A stretch of DNA of 5,824 nt from JBFXJF01 sp050175155 (GTDB lineage Bacteria; Bacillota; Bacilli; Tepidibacillales; Tepidibacillaceae): the NCBI GenBank assembly GCA_050175155.1, contig JBFXJF010000065.1, positions 1-5,824 on the forward strand. Reading direction: 5' to 3'. This document shows positions 1 through 4,572 of the stretch, in pieces. Position numbers and translations under genes: made by a program. Numbering within the stretch: the first letter of the stretch is position 1; every line of letters starts with the position of its first letter. A model generated the notes under the pieces. The model made no database searches. It was not told the DNA's origin and saw only the letters and a list, made by a program, of their open reading frames with translations.

Positions 1-121
1 TAGCTTCGAGTTCTTCGATAACATCTTTTAACACTTGATAATATTGTGTATCTTCAAATGGTACTGGAGTCAATTTTTTCAATTCTTCACTAATGCCTTT
101 TAACGCTTCTTTCGCTGTCAT
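1..121 (-). CDS. Hypothetical protein, 3' end outside window (partial)
   Basis: This is a partial gene that leaves the window on the left. The ATG at 121-119 is preceded by AAGGAGG at about 135-129, a seven-base perfect Shine-Dalgarno that overlaps the stop codon of the cysteine-rich gene upstream, so the two are probably translationally coupled. The visible 40 codons begin MTAKEALKGISEELKKLTPV and continue to IEELEA without a stop. The segment is rich in Glu and Lys, looks helical, and has no signal peptide or membrane segment, so it is probably cytoplasmic. It should be transcribed from the promoter at 388-416. The family is not recognised and no function is assigned. The reading frame itself is well supported by the ribosome site and by its position directly after the preceding gene. 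Confidence 0.75.
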   Translation of the reverse strand, partial: MTAKEALKGISEELKKLTPVPFEDTQYYQVLKDVIEELEA

Positions 122-133
122 TTTAAAGCCTCC

Positions 134-344
134 TTAATTCTTTGAAAATAGATTAACTACATCAGCTACAGTGTAGTCATCTAATATCTCAATAGGTTTG
201 ATTCTTCGTTTCTTACTCGTGTTAGTCTTTTTGTAAAAAGCACAGTTTTTACATTTTAGATCATTACAAGCGTTACATTTGTTTGTTTTTTTGATTGTAT
301 GCGAAACAATCGGTATTAATTTGTGGTTCTTCTTTGAAAAACAT
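134..344 (-). CDS. Four-cysteine (CxxC-x4-CxxC) small protein, frame broken near its start
   Basis: The ATG at 344-342 has a perfect AGGAGG nine bases upstream, but that frame stops after 23 codons. The +1 frame is open from 370 to the TAA at 134-136, has no ATG, GTG or TTG start, and reads like a real protein. If one T is removed from the T5 run directly after the ATG, the product is 69 residues. It starts MFSKKNHKLIPIVSHTIKK, has Cys at about 23, 26, 31 and 34, a basic stretch (KKRRIKP, about 44-50), and ends VVNLFSKN. A C-x2-C-x4-C-x2-C pattern next to basic residues is typical of small zinc-binding, often nucleic-acid-binding proteins; that role is inference. The break could be a homopolymer sequencing error, a real mutation, or programmed +1 slippage on the T run. 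Its stop overlaps the ribosome site of the next gene, which supports this frame. It is driven by the promoter at 388-416. Confidence 0.6.
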
Positions 345-353
345 TTTTTTAGT

Positions 354-359
354 CCTCCT
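354..359 (-). promoter_or_regulatory. Ribosome binding site AGGAGG for the cysteine-rich gene
   Basis: AGGAGG on the minus strand lies nine bases before the ATG at 344-342. It fixes the translation start there even though that frame closes after 23 codons. This is the main evidence that the cysteine-rich frame begins at this ATG and is reached through a frame change. Confidence 0.7.
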
Positions 360-373
360 AGCGGTGGTCGCTA
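359..373 (-). promoter_or_regulatory. Leader hairpin abutting the ribosome binding site
   Basis: On the minus strand TAGCG (373-369) and CGCTA (363-359) form a perfect five-base-pair stem with loop ACCAC. The last base of the stem is the first base of the AGGAGG ribosome site. The hairpin lies in the short leader between the predicted transcription start (about 381) and the start codon. It could stabilise the 5' end of the mRNA or limit ribosome access. It is short, so function is uncertain. Confidence 0.35.
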
Positions 374-380
374 CCCTTTA

Positions 381-425
381 TACCTCTATTATATAAAAAA
401 AGCACTTATTTGTCAAGTGCTTTTT
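381..425 (-). repeat. 45-bp composite terminator/promoter repeat, copy 2
   Basis: This copy is identical over 45 bases to 702-746. It holds a hairpin with flanking A and T runs and an overlapping consensus promoter. Flanking bases differ between the copies apart from a pyrimidine-rich stretch on the left. It lies between the 64-residue gene and the cysteine-rich gene, so the two copies bracket the 64-residue gene and its leader. Confidence 0.9.
388..416 (-). promoter_or_regulatory. Consensus sigma-A promoter for the cysteine-rich gene unit
   Basis: On the minus strand the -35 box TTGACA (416-411) and the -10 box TATAAT (393-388) are separated by exactly 17 bases. Both hexamers match the vegetative sigma consensus at every position. 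The transcript should begin near 381, about 20 bases before the AGGAGG at 359-354, and carry the cysteine-rich gene and the partial gene at the left edge. The -35 box begins in the terminator stem and runs through its loop, and the terminator's T tract forms most of the spacer. Confidence 0.85.
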
Positions 426-427
426 TT
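395..427 (-). terminator. Rho-independent terminator, probably bidirectional, copy 2
   Basis: GCACTT (402-407) and AAGTGC (415-420) form a six-base-pair stem with a seven-base loop. On the minus strand seven T follow (401-395), which terminates the transcript of the 64-residue gene about 50 bases after its stop. On the plus strand seven T also follow (421-427), so it could act in both directions. The stem is short for a strong terminator. Confidence 0.75.
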
Positions 428-468
428 ATGTAATTTTTTTAAATATATTTGGTATATAAATCTTTTGT

Positions 469-663
469 TTATTCTAATCTTTTAGTCCGTAAAGTTAAAA
501 AATCAATTAACTTTTCTCTGTGATTAAATAATACTTGAACTATCGCACGCTCACTATTAAAAGCCTTAACTGTTTCAATTATGTTTTTTCGTCCTGACTG
601 CTCTGTAAAAACTAAAGTAACTTTAAAGAAATATTCTTTTTGTAATTCCAAACTTAATTCCAT
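469..663 (-). CDS. Small hypothetical protein, 64 aa
   Basis: The gene encodes a 64-residue soluble protein of no recognised family. The ATG at 663-661 is preceded by AAGGAG at 677-672 with eight bases between, a good ribosome site. The sequence alternates a probable beta segment (FFKVTLVFTE, about 12-21), a polar linker with GRKN, and two probable helices (about 28-46 and 47-58), ending TLRTKRLE. It has no signal peptide, membrane segment or cysteines. It sits alone between the two copies of the 45-bp composite element, so it has its own consensus promoter (709-737) and its own terminator (395-427) and is probably expressed strongly and independently of the operon. In small phages such a position often holds a DNA-binding or replication accessory protein, but nothing in the sequence proves that here. 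Confidence 0.75.
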   Translation of the reverse strand: MELSLELQKEYFFKVTLVFTEQSGRKNIIETVKAFNSERAIVQVLFNHREKLIDFLTLRTKRLE

Positions 664-678
664 TTTATTATCTCCTTT

Positions 679-691
679 AGGGGTTTGCCCT
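679..691 (-). promoter_or_regulatory. Short leader hairpin before the 64-aa gene
   Basis: On the minus strand AGGG (691-688) pairs with CCCT (682-679) around the loop CAAAC, one base before the AAGGAG ribosome site at 677-672. Like 359-373, it is a small GC-containing stem just upstream of the ribosome site. With only four pairs it may be chance. Confidence 0.25.
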
Positions 692-708
692 CTTTCTTAT
701 CTACCTCT

Positions 709-737
709 ATTATATAAAAAAAGCACTTATTTGTCAA
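709..737 (-). promoter_or_regulatory. Consensus sigma-A promoter for the 64-aa gene
   Basis: On the minus strand TTGACA (737-732), a 17-base spacer (731-715) and TATAAT (714-709) form a perfect consensus promoter. The TGA stop codon of the ATPase lies inside the -35 box. Transcription should start near 702, about 25 bases before the AAGGAG of the 64-residue gene. Confidence 0.85.
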
Positions 738-746
738 GTGCTTTTT
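716..746 (-). terminator. Rho-independent terminator of the long operon, copy 1
   Basis: GCACTT (723-728) and AAGTGC (736-741) form a six-pair stem with a seven-base loop. Seven T follow on the minus strand (722-716) and five T on the plus strand (742-746). It directly follows the ATPase; the stop codon starts at the edge of the stem and extends into the loop. Ribosomes finishing the ATPase would cover the hairpin, so termination may depend on translation. Confidence 0.75.
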
Positions 747-1330
747 GCATATTTTTTTAAATTTATTTGTTTTTGTTTGTCGTAGTCCTCTGGTTTTGTA
801 TCTTCGTGTGATTTCATTATGATTTCTTCGGTATCAAATAACGGATAATAAGGTTTACCGTTATATACCTCAGTACTTAGATATTCGTCAGTAAATTTGT
901 CAAACTTATCAACTTTAAAGTAGTCTAGTTTTCTTACACCATTTATCAGCAAAGGCTCACACTGAAAGATAAAGTCCGTTTGATCTCGTAAACGTTTAGC
1001 GACTAACCCGATATTTTGAGTAGTGTAGTAAATAGTTATTCGCAGTTTTCTTGTTTGAGTGATAAAGTCCGTAATATCCTTGACTAACTTACTCCAAAAA
1101 TTATAAGCGTCAGTGCCTATATGAGCCTCGTCAATTAGTAAAACGCAGTCGTGTAAGTAGGGAGGAAATGAGGCTATTTCAGCGAAATCAATTTCATAAT
1201 GTGGTATCGTCAAACTAAAATTTGAAAAGATGTTTACATTTGCACTGGAATAAATAGATGCTAACTTTGCTAAGTAAGTTGTTTTACCACTACCACGACG
1301 TCCTATGATTCCTACTATAGGATAGTCCAT
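734..1330 (-). CDS. P-loop ATPase, phage morphogenesis (pI/Zot-like) or packaging type
   Basis: The 198-residue protein has Walker A G10RRGSGKT17, Walker B V63LLIDEAH70 (Asp67, Glu68) and a sensor-like YYTTQ at 101-105. A downstream AKRLRDQTDF (111-120) has Arg113 and Arg115 as possible arginine fingers. RKLRITIYYTTQ followed by a RLRDxTD segment is what I expect of Zot/pI-type assembly ATPases of filamentous phages and of FtsK-HerA packaging ATPases. Such enzymes use ATP to extrude or package viral DNA at the membrane. Phage pI proteins usually carry a membrane segment after the ATPase domain. None is present here; the tail (about 172-198) is charged, so a neighbour would have to supply membrane contact. 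It is the last gene of the long operon, three bases after the previous stop. Its ribosome site is weak (AGGG), which suggests coupling. The stop is TGA inside the promoter/terminator element. The ATPase call is firm; the exact family is not. Confidence 0.85.
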   Translation of the reverse strand: MDYPIVGIIGRRGSGKTTYLAKLASIYSSANVNIFSNFSLTIPHYEIDFAEIASFPPYLHDCVLLIDEAHIGTDAYNFWSKLVKDITDFITQTRKLRITIYYTTQNIGLVAKRLRDQTDFIFQCEPLLINGVRKLDYFKVDKFDKFTDEYLSTEVYNGKPYYPLFDTEEIIMKSHEDTKPEDYDKQKQINLKKYAKST

Positions 1331-1332
1331 TT

Positions 1333-1698
1333 TTAAAACCCTAGTCTAGTTTTTAAATTTGGTTTTAACTCAGCGTCCACATCATTCGCCATTGACCTAG
1401 ATATTTCTGTAAACTCTTTTCTTGATCCACGGTTGAGCGAAACGCTTAAAGTCATAATCTCGTTTGCAAACTTAGCGTAAATATCACAGTCAAAATCTTC
1501 GGCGTACAATTCGCAAATTGATAGGGGTATGATTTGCTTAGTCTTTAATTCAGTCTTAACTTTGATATTATCAGTTGAAAAGATTTTATCGGCAACAACT
1601 TGCATTACTTGTTCTTTGGAAGTCTTTTCTTGTGGCATAACAACTTCTGGAACTGTATCGTTGCTAATTACTTGGTTGTTAAATACTTTATCCGGCAT
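1333..1698 (-). CDS. Hypothetical soluble protein, 121 aa
   Basis: No family is recognised. The product has no signal peptide or membrane segment. The first 30 residues look disordered (Asn, Pro, Glu and Thr rich). Two predicted helical stretches follow (about 28-40 and 58-83), then LSVSLNRGSRKEF (84-96) with clustered basic residues and another helix to about 105. The ATG at 1698-1696 follows the previous stop by three bases, with a G-rich ribosome site (GGGGGTG, about 1711-1705). Its stop is two bases from the start of the ATPase gene, so it is probably made in step with the ATPase and may be an assembly partner or adaptor; that is inference from position only. Confidence 0.8.
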   Translation of the reverse strand: MPDKVFNNQVISNDTVPEVVMPQEKTSKEQVMQVVADKIFSTDNIKVKTELKTKQIIPLSICELYAEDFDCDIYAKFANEIMTLSVSLNRGSRKEFTEISRSMANDVDAELKPNLKTRLGF

Positions 1699-1701
1699 AG
1701 C

Positions 1702-2187
1702 TTACACCCCCACAAAAAGTCTTATAGCCTCTACGACAACCTTTACAGCGTTTAGTTCTTGATAGATAAAATAGAAACCGATAACTAAGCCAAGGATAAC
1801 GATCCCTTGAAGTATCAATACATATGTCATTTTATCCATAGATTTTTCAAAGTTTTGATAAATTTGTCTTGCAGCATTAGTATTGATAGCAATATTAAAG
1901 CGTCTAGCGGACAATTCTTTCCCATTAGCGTCTTTCATAGCCTCTTGCATTGGCTCTAAAGGCTTAAATACTGGAAATGCACTATTGGAATTCAATGTAT
2001 AGGTAGGAAATCGCTTTTTGTCATAATAAACGAACTCGTCGCTTAAAACGTATGTTTTTGAGTCTACAGTTACAATGTTGTCAACTGGTATAACATATCT
2101 TTCTCGTTGTCGTCTATCAGCCTCATTGTAATATATTACTTTTACGCATTTGCCTTTTCTAAAATGCTTGTTGATAAAATCGCTCAT
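1702..2187 (-). CDS. Membrane-anchored protein with one C-terminal transmembrane segment, 161 aa
   Basis: No family is recognised. Residues 1-75 form a charged domain with alternating beta-like strands (KCVKVIYY, RYVIPVDNIVTV, KTYVLSDEFVYY), followed by a PTYTLNSNSAFPVFKP segment. Residues 80-120 look helical. One hydrophobic segment at about 122-142 is followed by a short tail with a second, weakly amphipathic helix (145-161). With no N-terminal signal and a basic N-terminal domain, the bulk probably stays in the cytoplasm. It could serve as a membrane platform for the ATPase two genes downstream, which has no membrane segment of its own. The ATG at 2187 shares a base with the previous stop (TAATG), with GAGGT upstream. 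Confidence 0.82.
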   Translation of the reverse strand: MSDFINKHFRKGKCVKVIYYNEADRRQRERYVIPVDNIVTVDSKTYVLSDEFVYYDKKRFPTYTLNSNSAFPVFKPLEPMQEAMKDANGKELSARRFNIAINTNAARQIYQNFEKSMDKMTYVLILQGIVILGLVIGFYFIYQELNAVKVVVEAIRLFVGV

Positions 2188-2408
2188 TATAATTTACCTC
2201 TTTTCTTAATTATTTTATTGTAGAACGATAAAGGAAATAATAGTACACCGCTAACAAAGTTTATGAGATAGAAGAATACCATAAATGTTGCAGTCTTAAC
2301 GTCGTGAGTCATATTGTTAAGGTATTTTTGTGCGTCGGTAAATAATAGATATATCGACCAAGTTATCGCTAAACCTAAATAGATGTATAAAATCAATAAC
2401 CAGTCCAT
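2187..2408 (-). CDS. Small two-pass membrane protein, 73 aa
   Basis: The protein has two hydrophobic segments, about 3-23 and 40-60, joined by a polar loop (TDAQKYLNNMTHDVKT). It ends in a strongly basic tail (NKIIKKRGKL), so by the positive-inside rule the C-terminus should be cytoplasmic, with both ends inside. Start and stop each overlap a neighbour by one base (TAATG at 2410-2406 and 2189-2185), a sign of tight translational coupling. GAGGT lies about eight bases before the start. Small membrane proteins in such a block are often minor coat or assembly factors. The family is not recognised. Confidence 0.78.
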   Translation of the reverse strand: MDWLLILYIYLGLAITWSIYLLFTDAQKYLNNMTHDVKTATFMVFFYLINFVSGVLLFPLSFYNKIIKKRGKL

Positions 2409-2617
2409 TATTCATACCTCGCTATAAAAGCCCAGTATAGATTAAATATCATTAAGCCGACTATAGTAACAACCATAGCAACACTAGAAGAATAATCTAT
2501 CGCTAAAGCGATTAAAGGACCAACGCAAAGCAAATTGAATATTCGCTTATTGCTAACGAAACCAAAGATCATTAGCGTCATAGCTATTGCAGCTATAATA
2601 AATGTAGAATCAAACAT
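2408..2617 (-). CDS. Small multi-pass membrane protein, 69 aa (start beside gap)
   Basis: This is a very hydrophobic protein with segments at about 4-21, 26-41 and 45-65, and charges limited to NKR (23-25) and the last four residues. The ATG at 2617-2615 lies only seven bases from the gap edge and no ribosome site is visible in those bases. The frame is also open up to the N run (CTA ATT before the ATG). The true start may therefore be in the gap, and the gene could be longer. The stop TAA shares a base with the next ATG. It could be a minor or major coat-type protein or an assembly factor; the sequence does not decide. Confidence 0.65.
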   Translation of the reverse strand: MFDSTFIIAAIAMTLMIFGFVSNKRIFNLLCVGPLIALAIDYSSSVAMVVTIVGLMIFNLYWAFIARYE

Positions 2618-2735
2618 AATTAGTNNNNNNNNNNNNNNNNNNNNNNNNNNNNNNNNNNNNNNNNNNNNNNNNNNNNNNNNNNNNNNNNNNNNNNNNNNNN
2701 NNNNNNNNNNNNNNNNNNNNNNNNAAACTAATTAT
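2616..2735. repeat. 9-bp inverted repeat flanking the assembly gap
   Basis: ATAATTAGT (2616-2624) touches the left edge of the N run. Its exact reverse complement ACTAATTAT (2727-2735) begins two bases inside the right edge. The repeat may continue into the unsequenced part, which could explain why assembly broke here, or it may be chance in AT-rich DNA. Confidence 0.35.
2625..2724. other. Scaffold gap (100 N)
   Basis: Exactly 100 N, the usual placeholder for a gap of unknown size. A gene starts just before it on the minus strand (ATG at 2753) and another resumes just after it, so at least one coding sequence lies partly inside. The real distance may be much more or less than 100 bases. Confidence 0.95.
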
Positions 2736-2753
2736 TACTAAACCTTTTTTCAT
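2725..2753 (-). CDS. 5' end of a gene cut by the gap (signal-peptide-like start)
   Basis: The ATG at 2753-2751 overlaps the TGA of the previous gene (ATGA) and is preceded by a perfect AAGGAGG at 2767-2761 with seven bases between, the strongest ribosome site in the operon. The visible product is MKKGLVIIS before the gap, a basic N-terminus followed by hydrophobic residues, as expected of a signal peptide or membrane anchor. In filamentous phages the abundant major coat protein is a short signal-peptide-bearing protein with a strong ribosome site, so this is the best candidate in the window for that role. Only nine complete codons are visible, so this is inference. It could also be a longer membrane protein, or be continuous with the 69-residue protein across the gap. 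Confidence 0.6.
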
Positions 2754-2956
2754 TTTAAAACCTCCTTATTATATGGACTAACTTTAAAATCGTCGTCCGT
2801 TTCTTCAACTAAATAGTCGTAGTGGTTGTCTTGTTCGCTTGTTACGTCAAATATTACTTGATTATGTGATAAAATGCTTTTTAAACTTATTTCTTTTGGT
2901 TGATAATCTCTTGTATAGAAAAATTTATACAAAGCCCAAGTATAACCGCTTAACAT
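2750..2956 (-). CDS. Small hypothetical acidic protein, 68 aa
   Basis: No family is recognised. The product is soluble, aromatic in its first third (GYTWALYKFFYTRDYQ) and acidic in its last (EQDNHYDYLVEETDDD). It has no cysteines, signal peptide or clear membrane segment. The ATG at 2956 overlaps the previous gene's stop by seven bases (ATGTTAA), with only a weak GTGGTGG-type ribosome site, so translation is probably coupled. Its own end contains the strong AAGGAGG of the next gene, and its TGA overlaps that start. Positive evidence is the intact frame and gapless fit between neighbours. Confidence 0.7.
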   Translation of the reverse strand: MLSGYTWALYKFFYTRDYQPKEISLKSILSHNQVIFDVTSEQDNHYDYLVEETDDDFKVSPYNKEVLK

Positions 2957-3147
2957 ACGCTTACCACCACTTTATTATTTTTTGCGACTACCTTGTAGCA
3001 TTCTCGTTGCATTATCTCGTTTGTTACTTCATATTTGGTTGCGATAGAGTCTATCATTTCCATTGTTAAGATTCGTTTGATGTATTTGTACTTGATATTT
3101 TTTCTACGCAAATATTCGATTAAATATTGCATATACATATCAGCCAT
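2950..3147 (-). CDS. Small hypothetical basic protein, 65 aa
   Basis: No family is recognised. The product begins MADMYMQYLIEYLRRKNIKY and is basic in its first half (RRKNIKYKYIKR), a helix-rich pattern that could bind nucleic acid or pack against a membrane surface. Residues 30-50 may form a further helix pair. It ends with a beta-like KVVVSVC. I chose the ATG at 3147-3145 over an in-frame GTG at 3156, because GAGGTG at 3159-3154 lies six bases before this ATG and would overlap the GTG itself. With this start the gene begins one base after the previous stop. Its end overlaps the next start by seven bases. Confidence 0.7.
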   Translation of the reverse strand: MADMYMQYLIEYLRRKNIKYKYIKRILTMEMIDSIATKYEVTNEIMQRECYKVVAKNNKVVVSVC

Positions 3148-3148
3148 T

Positions 3149-3421
3149 TTACACACCTCGGATCAATGAGATAAAGTTCCAAAATAGCAATAATAACGGC
3201 GGATAAACCGCAAACAATGTAATCAAAAACGGTATGCCGTCAATGTGGAATGATAACAAACCCCAAAATGTACTTAATAAACTCAATATACTTACAGTAG
3301 GCTCAACAAAGCCAACACCCTCGATAAATTCAGTTGAGGCCGTAACAGCTAAACTGTCAGCTAGAAAAGTAAGTAATACCATATAAACAAATATCAATAC
3401 AATTTGAACTCCTTTACTCAT
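3149..3421 (-). CDS. Small multi-pass membrane protein, 90 aa
   Basis: Hydrophobic segments lie at about 5-22 and 63-86, with a third weaker one at about 42-59. The loop between (24-40) is polar and acidic. The start ATG overlaps the previous gene's end by eight bases, with AGGAGG five bases upstream, a strong site. Its position, directly after the signal-peptide adsorption-like protein, matches that of the small multi-span minor coat protein pVI after pIII in filamentous phages. Size and hydrophobicity are compatible, but I see no sequence motif that proves the relation. It could equally be an unrelated membrane assembly protein. Confidence 0.8.
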   Translation of the reverse strand: MSKGVQIVLIFVYMVLLTFLADSLAVTASTEFIEGVGFVEPTVSILSLLSTFWGLLSFHIDGIPFLITLFAVYPPLLLLFWNFISLIRGV

Positions 3422-4568
3422 ATGCCCCTCCTCGATTCATAGCAAAGAATGTAATAATCAATGCCATAATTATAATAATTGCAACGTGCAACGGTAACCA
3501 ACCTATAGTAATAAAGATAATAGTTTCAGCAGTCAAAGCGATAAAGTGCATTATCAACGGTAATTTGAATACAGCAAAGAATACTATTAAAAGTATTGCT
3601 AATATGATATATATAAGCATATGACCGGCGGAGTTATTGAATCCGATAACAGATAAGATGTTGCCGAATTCTTCCGGGGCGGTATCAGTGATAACTGGAG
3701 TAGTATAACCTAGATCAGTTTCAGAGATAAAACTAGCACGGAATATCAGTACATCAAACCCAGTTCCTATATCAGTAGCCTCGACCCAAGTACTAGGAGG
3801 AAAATAAATACTTGAGCCGTTGCCTAAATAGTTACTTAATAACTCGTCAGCTATATCAATTCGCCACCCAGCAAAATCGTAATTAGCTGGAGGAGTAGGG
3901 TCTGCCGGCAAATCAGCAGTGCTAATATAATCACGGTAGACAACTTCTCTTGATATCATTTCACTAGCGTTATAAAACTCTAGCACAAGACCACTTGAAT
4001 ATAATACGTTGTAGGTATTAGCTAACCAGTAGTTAGTAGCAGTAACACCCTCGCCACTGGAATATGCAACATTTTGCGGTACACGAACAATTATTTTTTC
4101 TAAGTAATAATCGGATATGCTAAAGTCGTCTTTAATATCTTGCAAAGTGTATGTACCGTCAACAGCATTGTAAAAGGTTTCGCAAGTATGACAACGTATA
4201 TCGAAATCAGCCTCGACGTCATTTGTTTGTAGATATGTTGAAGATGTACCAAAGTTATAATAAATGTAATCTTCTAGCGGTATTGAAAACGAATCGTCAA
4301 GAGTTCCATTTGTAAAATAGAAATTTATATATCCGTCAGTACCGCCTACTTCGTAAACGTTTTGAGCCGCCGCCGGTATTTCAAAATGTAAATATGAATT
4401 ACCGACGTCGTTTATATCTACTTCAAGTTCCATAGCCCAATAAGTGGAATAATAGATATAAGGGGTCCAAGTATGTATGCTAACAACTTGGTCCTCGGCT
4501 TTAGTTGAAAAGGAAAAGCCAAACACGAATAAAGTTGCTAACATAAACAAGGTTATAAGTTTTTTCAT
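3414..4568 (-). CDS. Secreted, membrane-anchored surface protein, candidate adsorption/minor coat protein, 384 aa
   Basis: Residues 1-24 form a clear signal peptide (MKK, hydrophobic core, probable cleavage after STKA). A large beta-rich, Tyr/Asp/Thr-rich exterior domain follows (about 25-300), with a lone CHTC pair at 126-129. Residues about 208-280 (DYISTADLP...NYDFAGW...RASF) resemble one InlB B-type/Listeria-Bacteroides repeat, with the typical FxGW. Three membrane segments close the protein (about 316-335, 338-356, 359-377), with GWLP at 356-359 and a short polar tail. A signal peptide, exposed domain and C-terminal anchor match the plan of filamentous phage pIII-type adsorption proteins. 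That is structural analogy, not detected homology. The ATG has AGGAGG within the stop region of the upstream gene. The anchor is shared with that upstream protein (K-x-P then GWLP with identical spacing). An alternative is a host-type surface protein. Confidence 0.85.
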   Translation of the reverse strand: MKKLITLFMLATLFVFGFSFSTKAEDQVVSIHTWTPYIYYSTYWAMELEVDINDVGNSYLHFEIPAAAQNVYEVGGTDGYINFYFTNGTLDDSFSIPLEDYIYYNFGTSSTYLQTNDVEADFDIRCHTCETFYNAVDGTYTLQDIKDDFSISDYYLEKIIVRVPQNVAYSSGEGVTATNYWLANTYNVLYSSGLVLEFYNASEMISREVVYRDYISTADLPADPTPPANYDFAGWRIDIADELLSNYLGNGSSIYFPPSTWVEATDIGTGFDVLIFRASFISETDLGYTTPVITDTAPEEFGNILSVIGFNNSAGHMLIYIILAILLIVFFAVFKLPLIMHFIALTAETIIFITIGWLPLHVAIIIIMALIITFFAMNRGGAYE

Positions 4569-4572
4569 AATG

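Larger units (their letters stand above)
702..746 (-). repeat. 45-bp composite terminator/promoter repeat, copy 1
   Basis: This copy is identical over 45 bases to 381-425. It overlaps the last codons and the TGA stop (736-734) of the ATPase gene, so part of the repeat is coding. It ends the long operon and starts the transcript of the 64-residue gene. Confidence 0.9.

Noticed and set aside
285..293. A AAA AAC, a classic -1 frameshift heptamer in phase with the 23-codon frame
   Set aside because: A -1 shift here leads to a stop within about ten codons and not into the cysteine frame, which needs a +1 change.
279..485. Plus-strand open frame of 68 codons
   Set aside because: It runs antisense across the cysteine-rich gene start, a promoter and a terminator, has no ribosome site, and gives a Phe/Ile/Tyr-rich product typical of reading AT-rich DNA backwards.
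734..1330. Calling the ATPase a toxin because of similarity to Zot
   Set aside because: The Zot name refers to a C-terminal effector piece; only the ATPase domain is present here.
1529..1762. Plus-strand open frame of 77 codons
   Set aside because: It lies antisense to two well supported coupled genes; the product is low-complexity Thr/Ser/Leu.
2079..2086. TTGACA-like hexamer inside the 161-aa gene
   Set aside because: No -10 box at suitable spacing; it is part of coding sequence.
2535..2741. Plus-strand open frame across the gap
   Set aside because: Half of it is N and it exists only because N cannot encode a stop.
2768..2773. TATAAT just before the AAGGAGG of the gap-cut gene
   Set aside because: No -35-like hexamer at 16-18 bases upstream, and a transcript would start inside or after the ribosome site.
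2839..3069. Plus-strand open frame of 76 codons
   Set aside because: It is antisense to two coupled minus-strand genes with no ribosome site.
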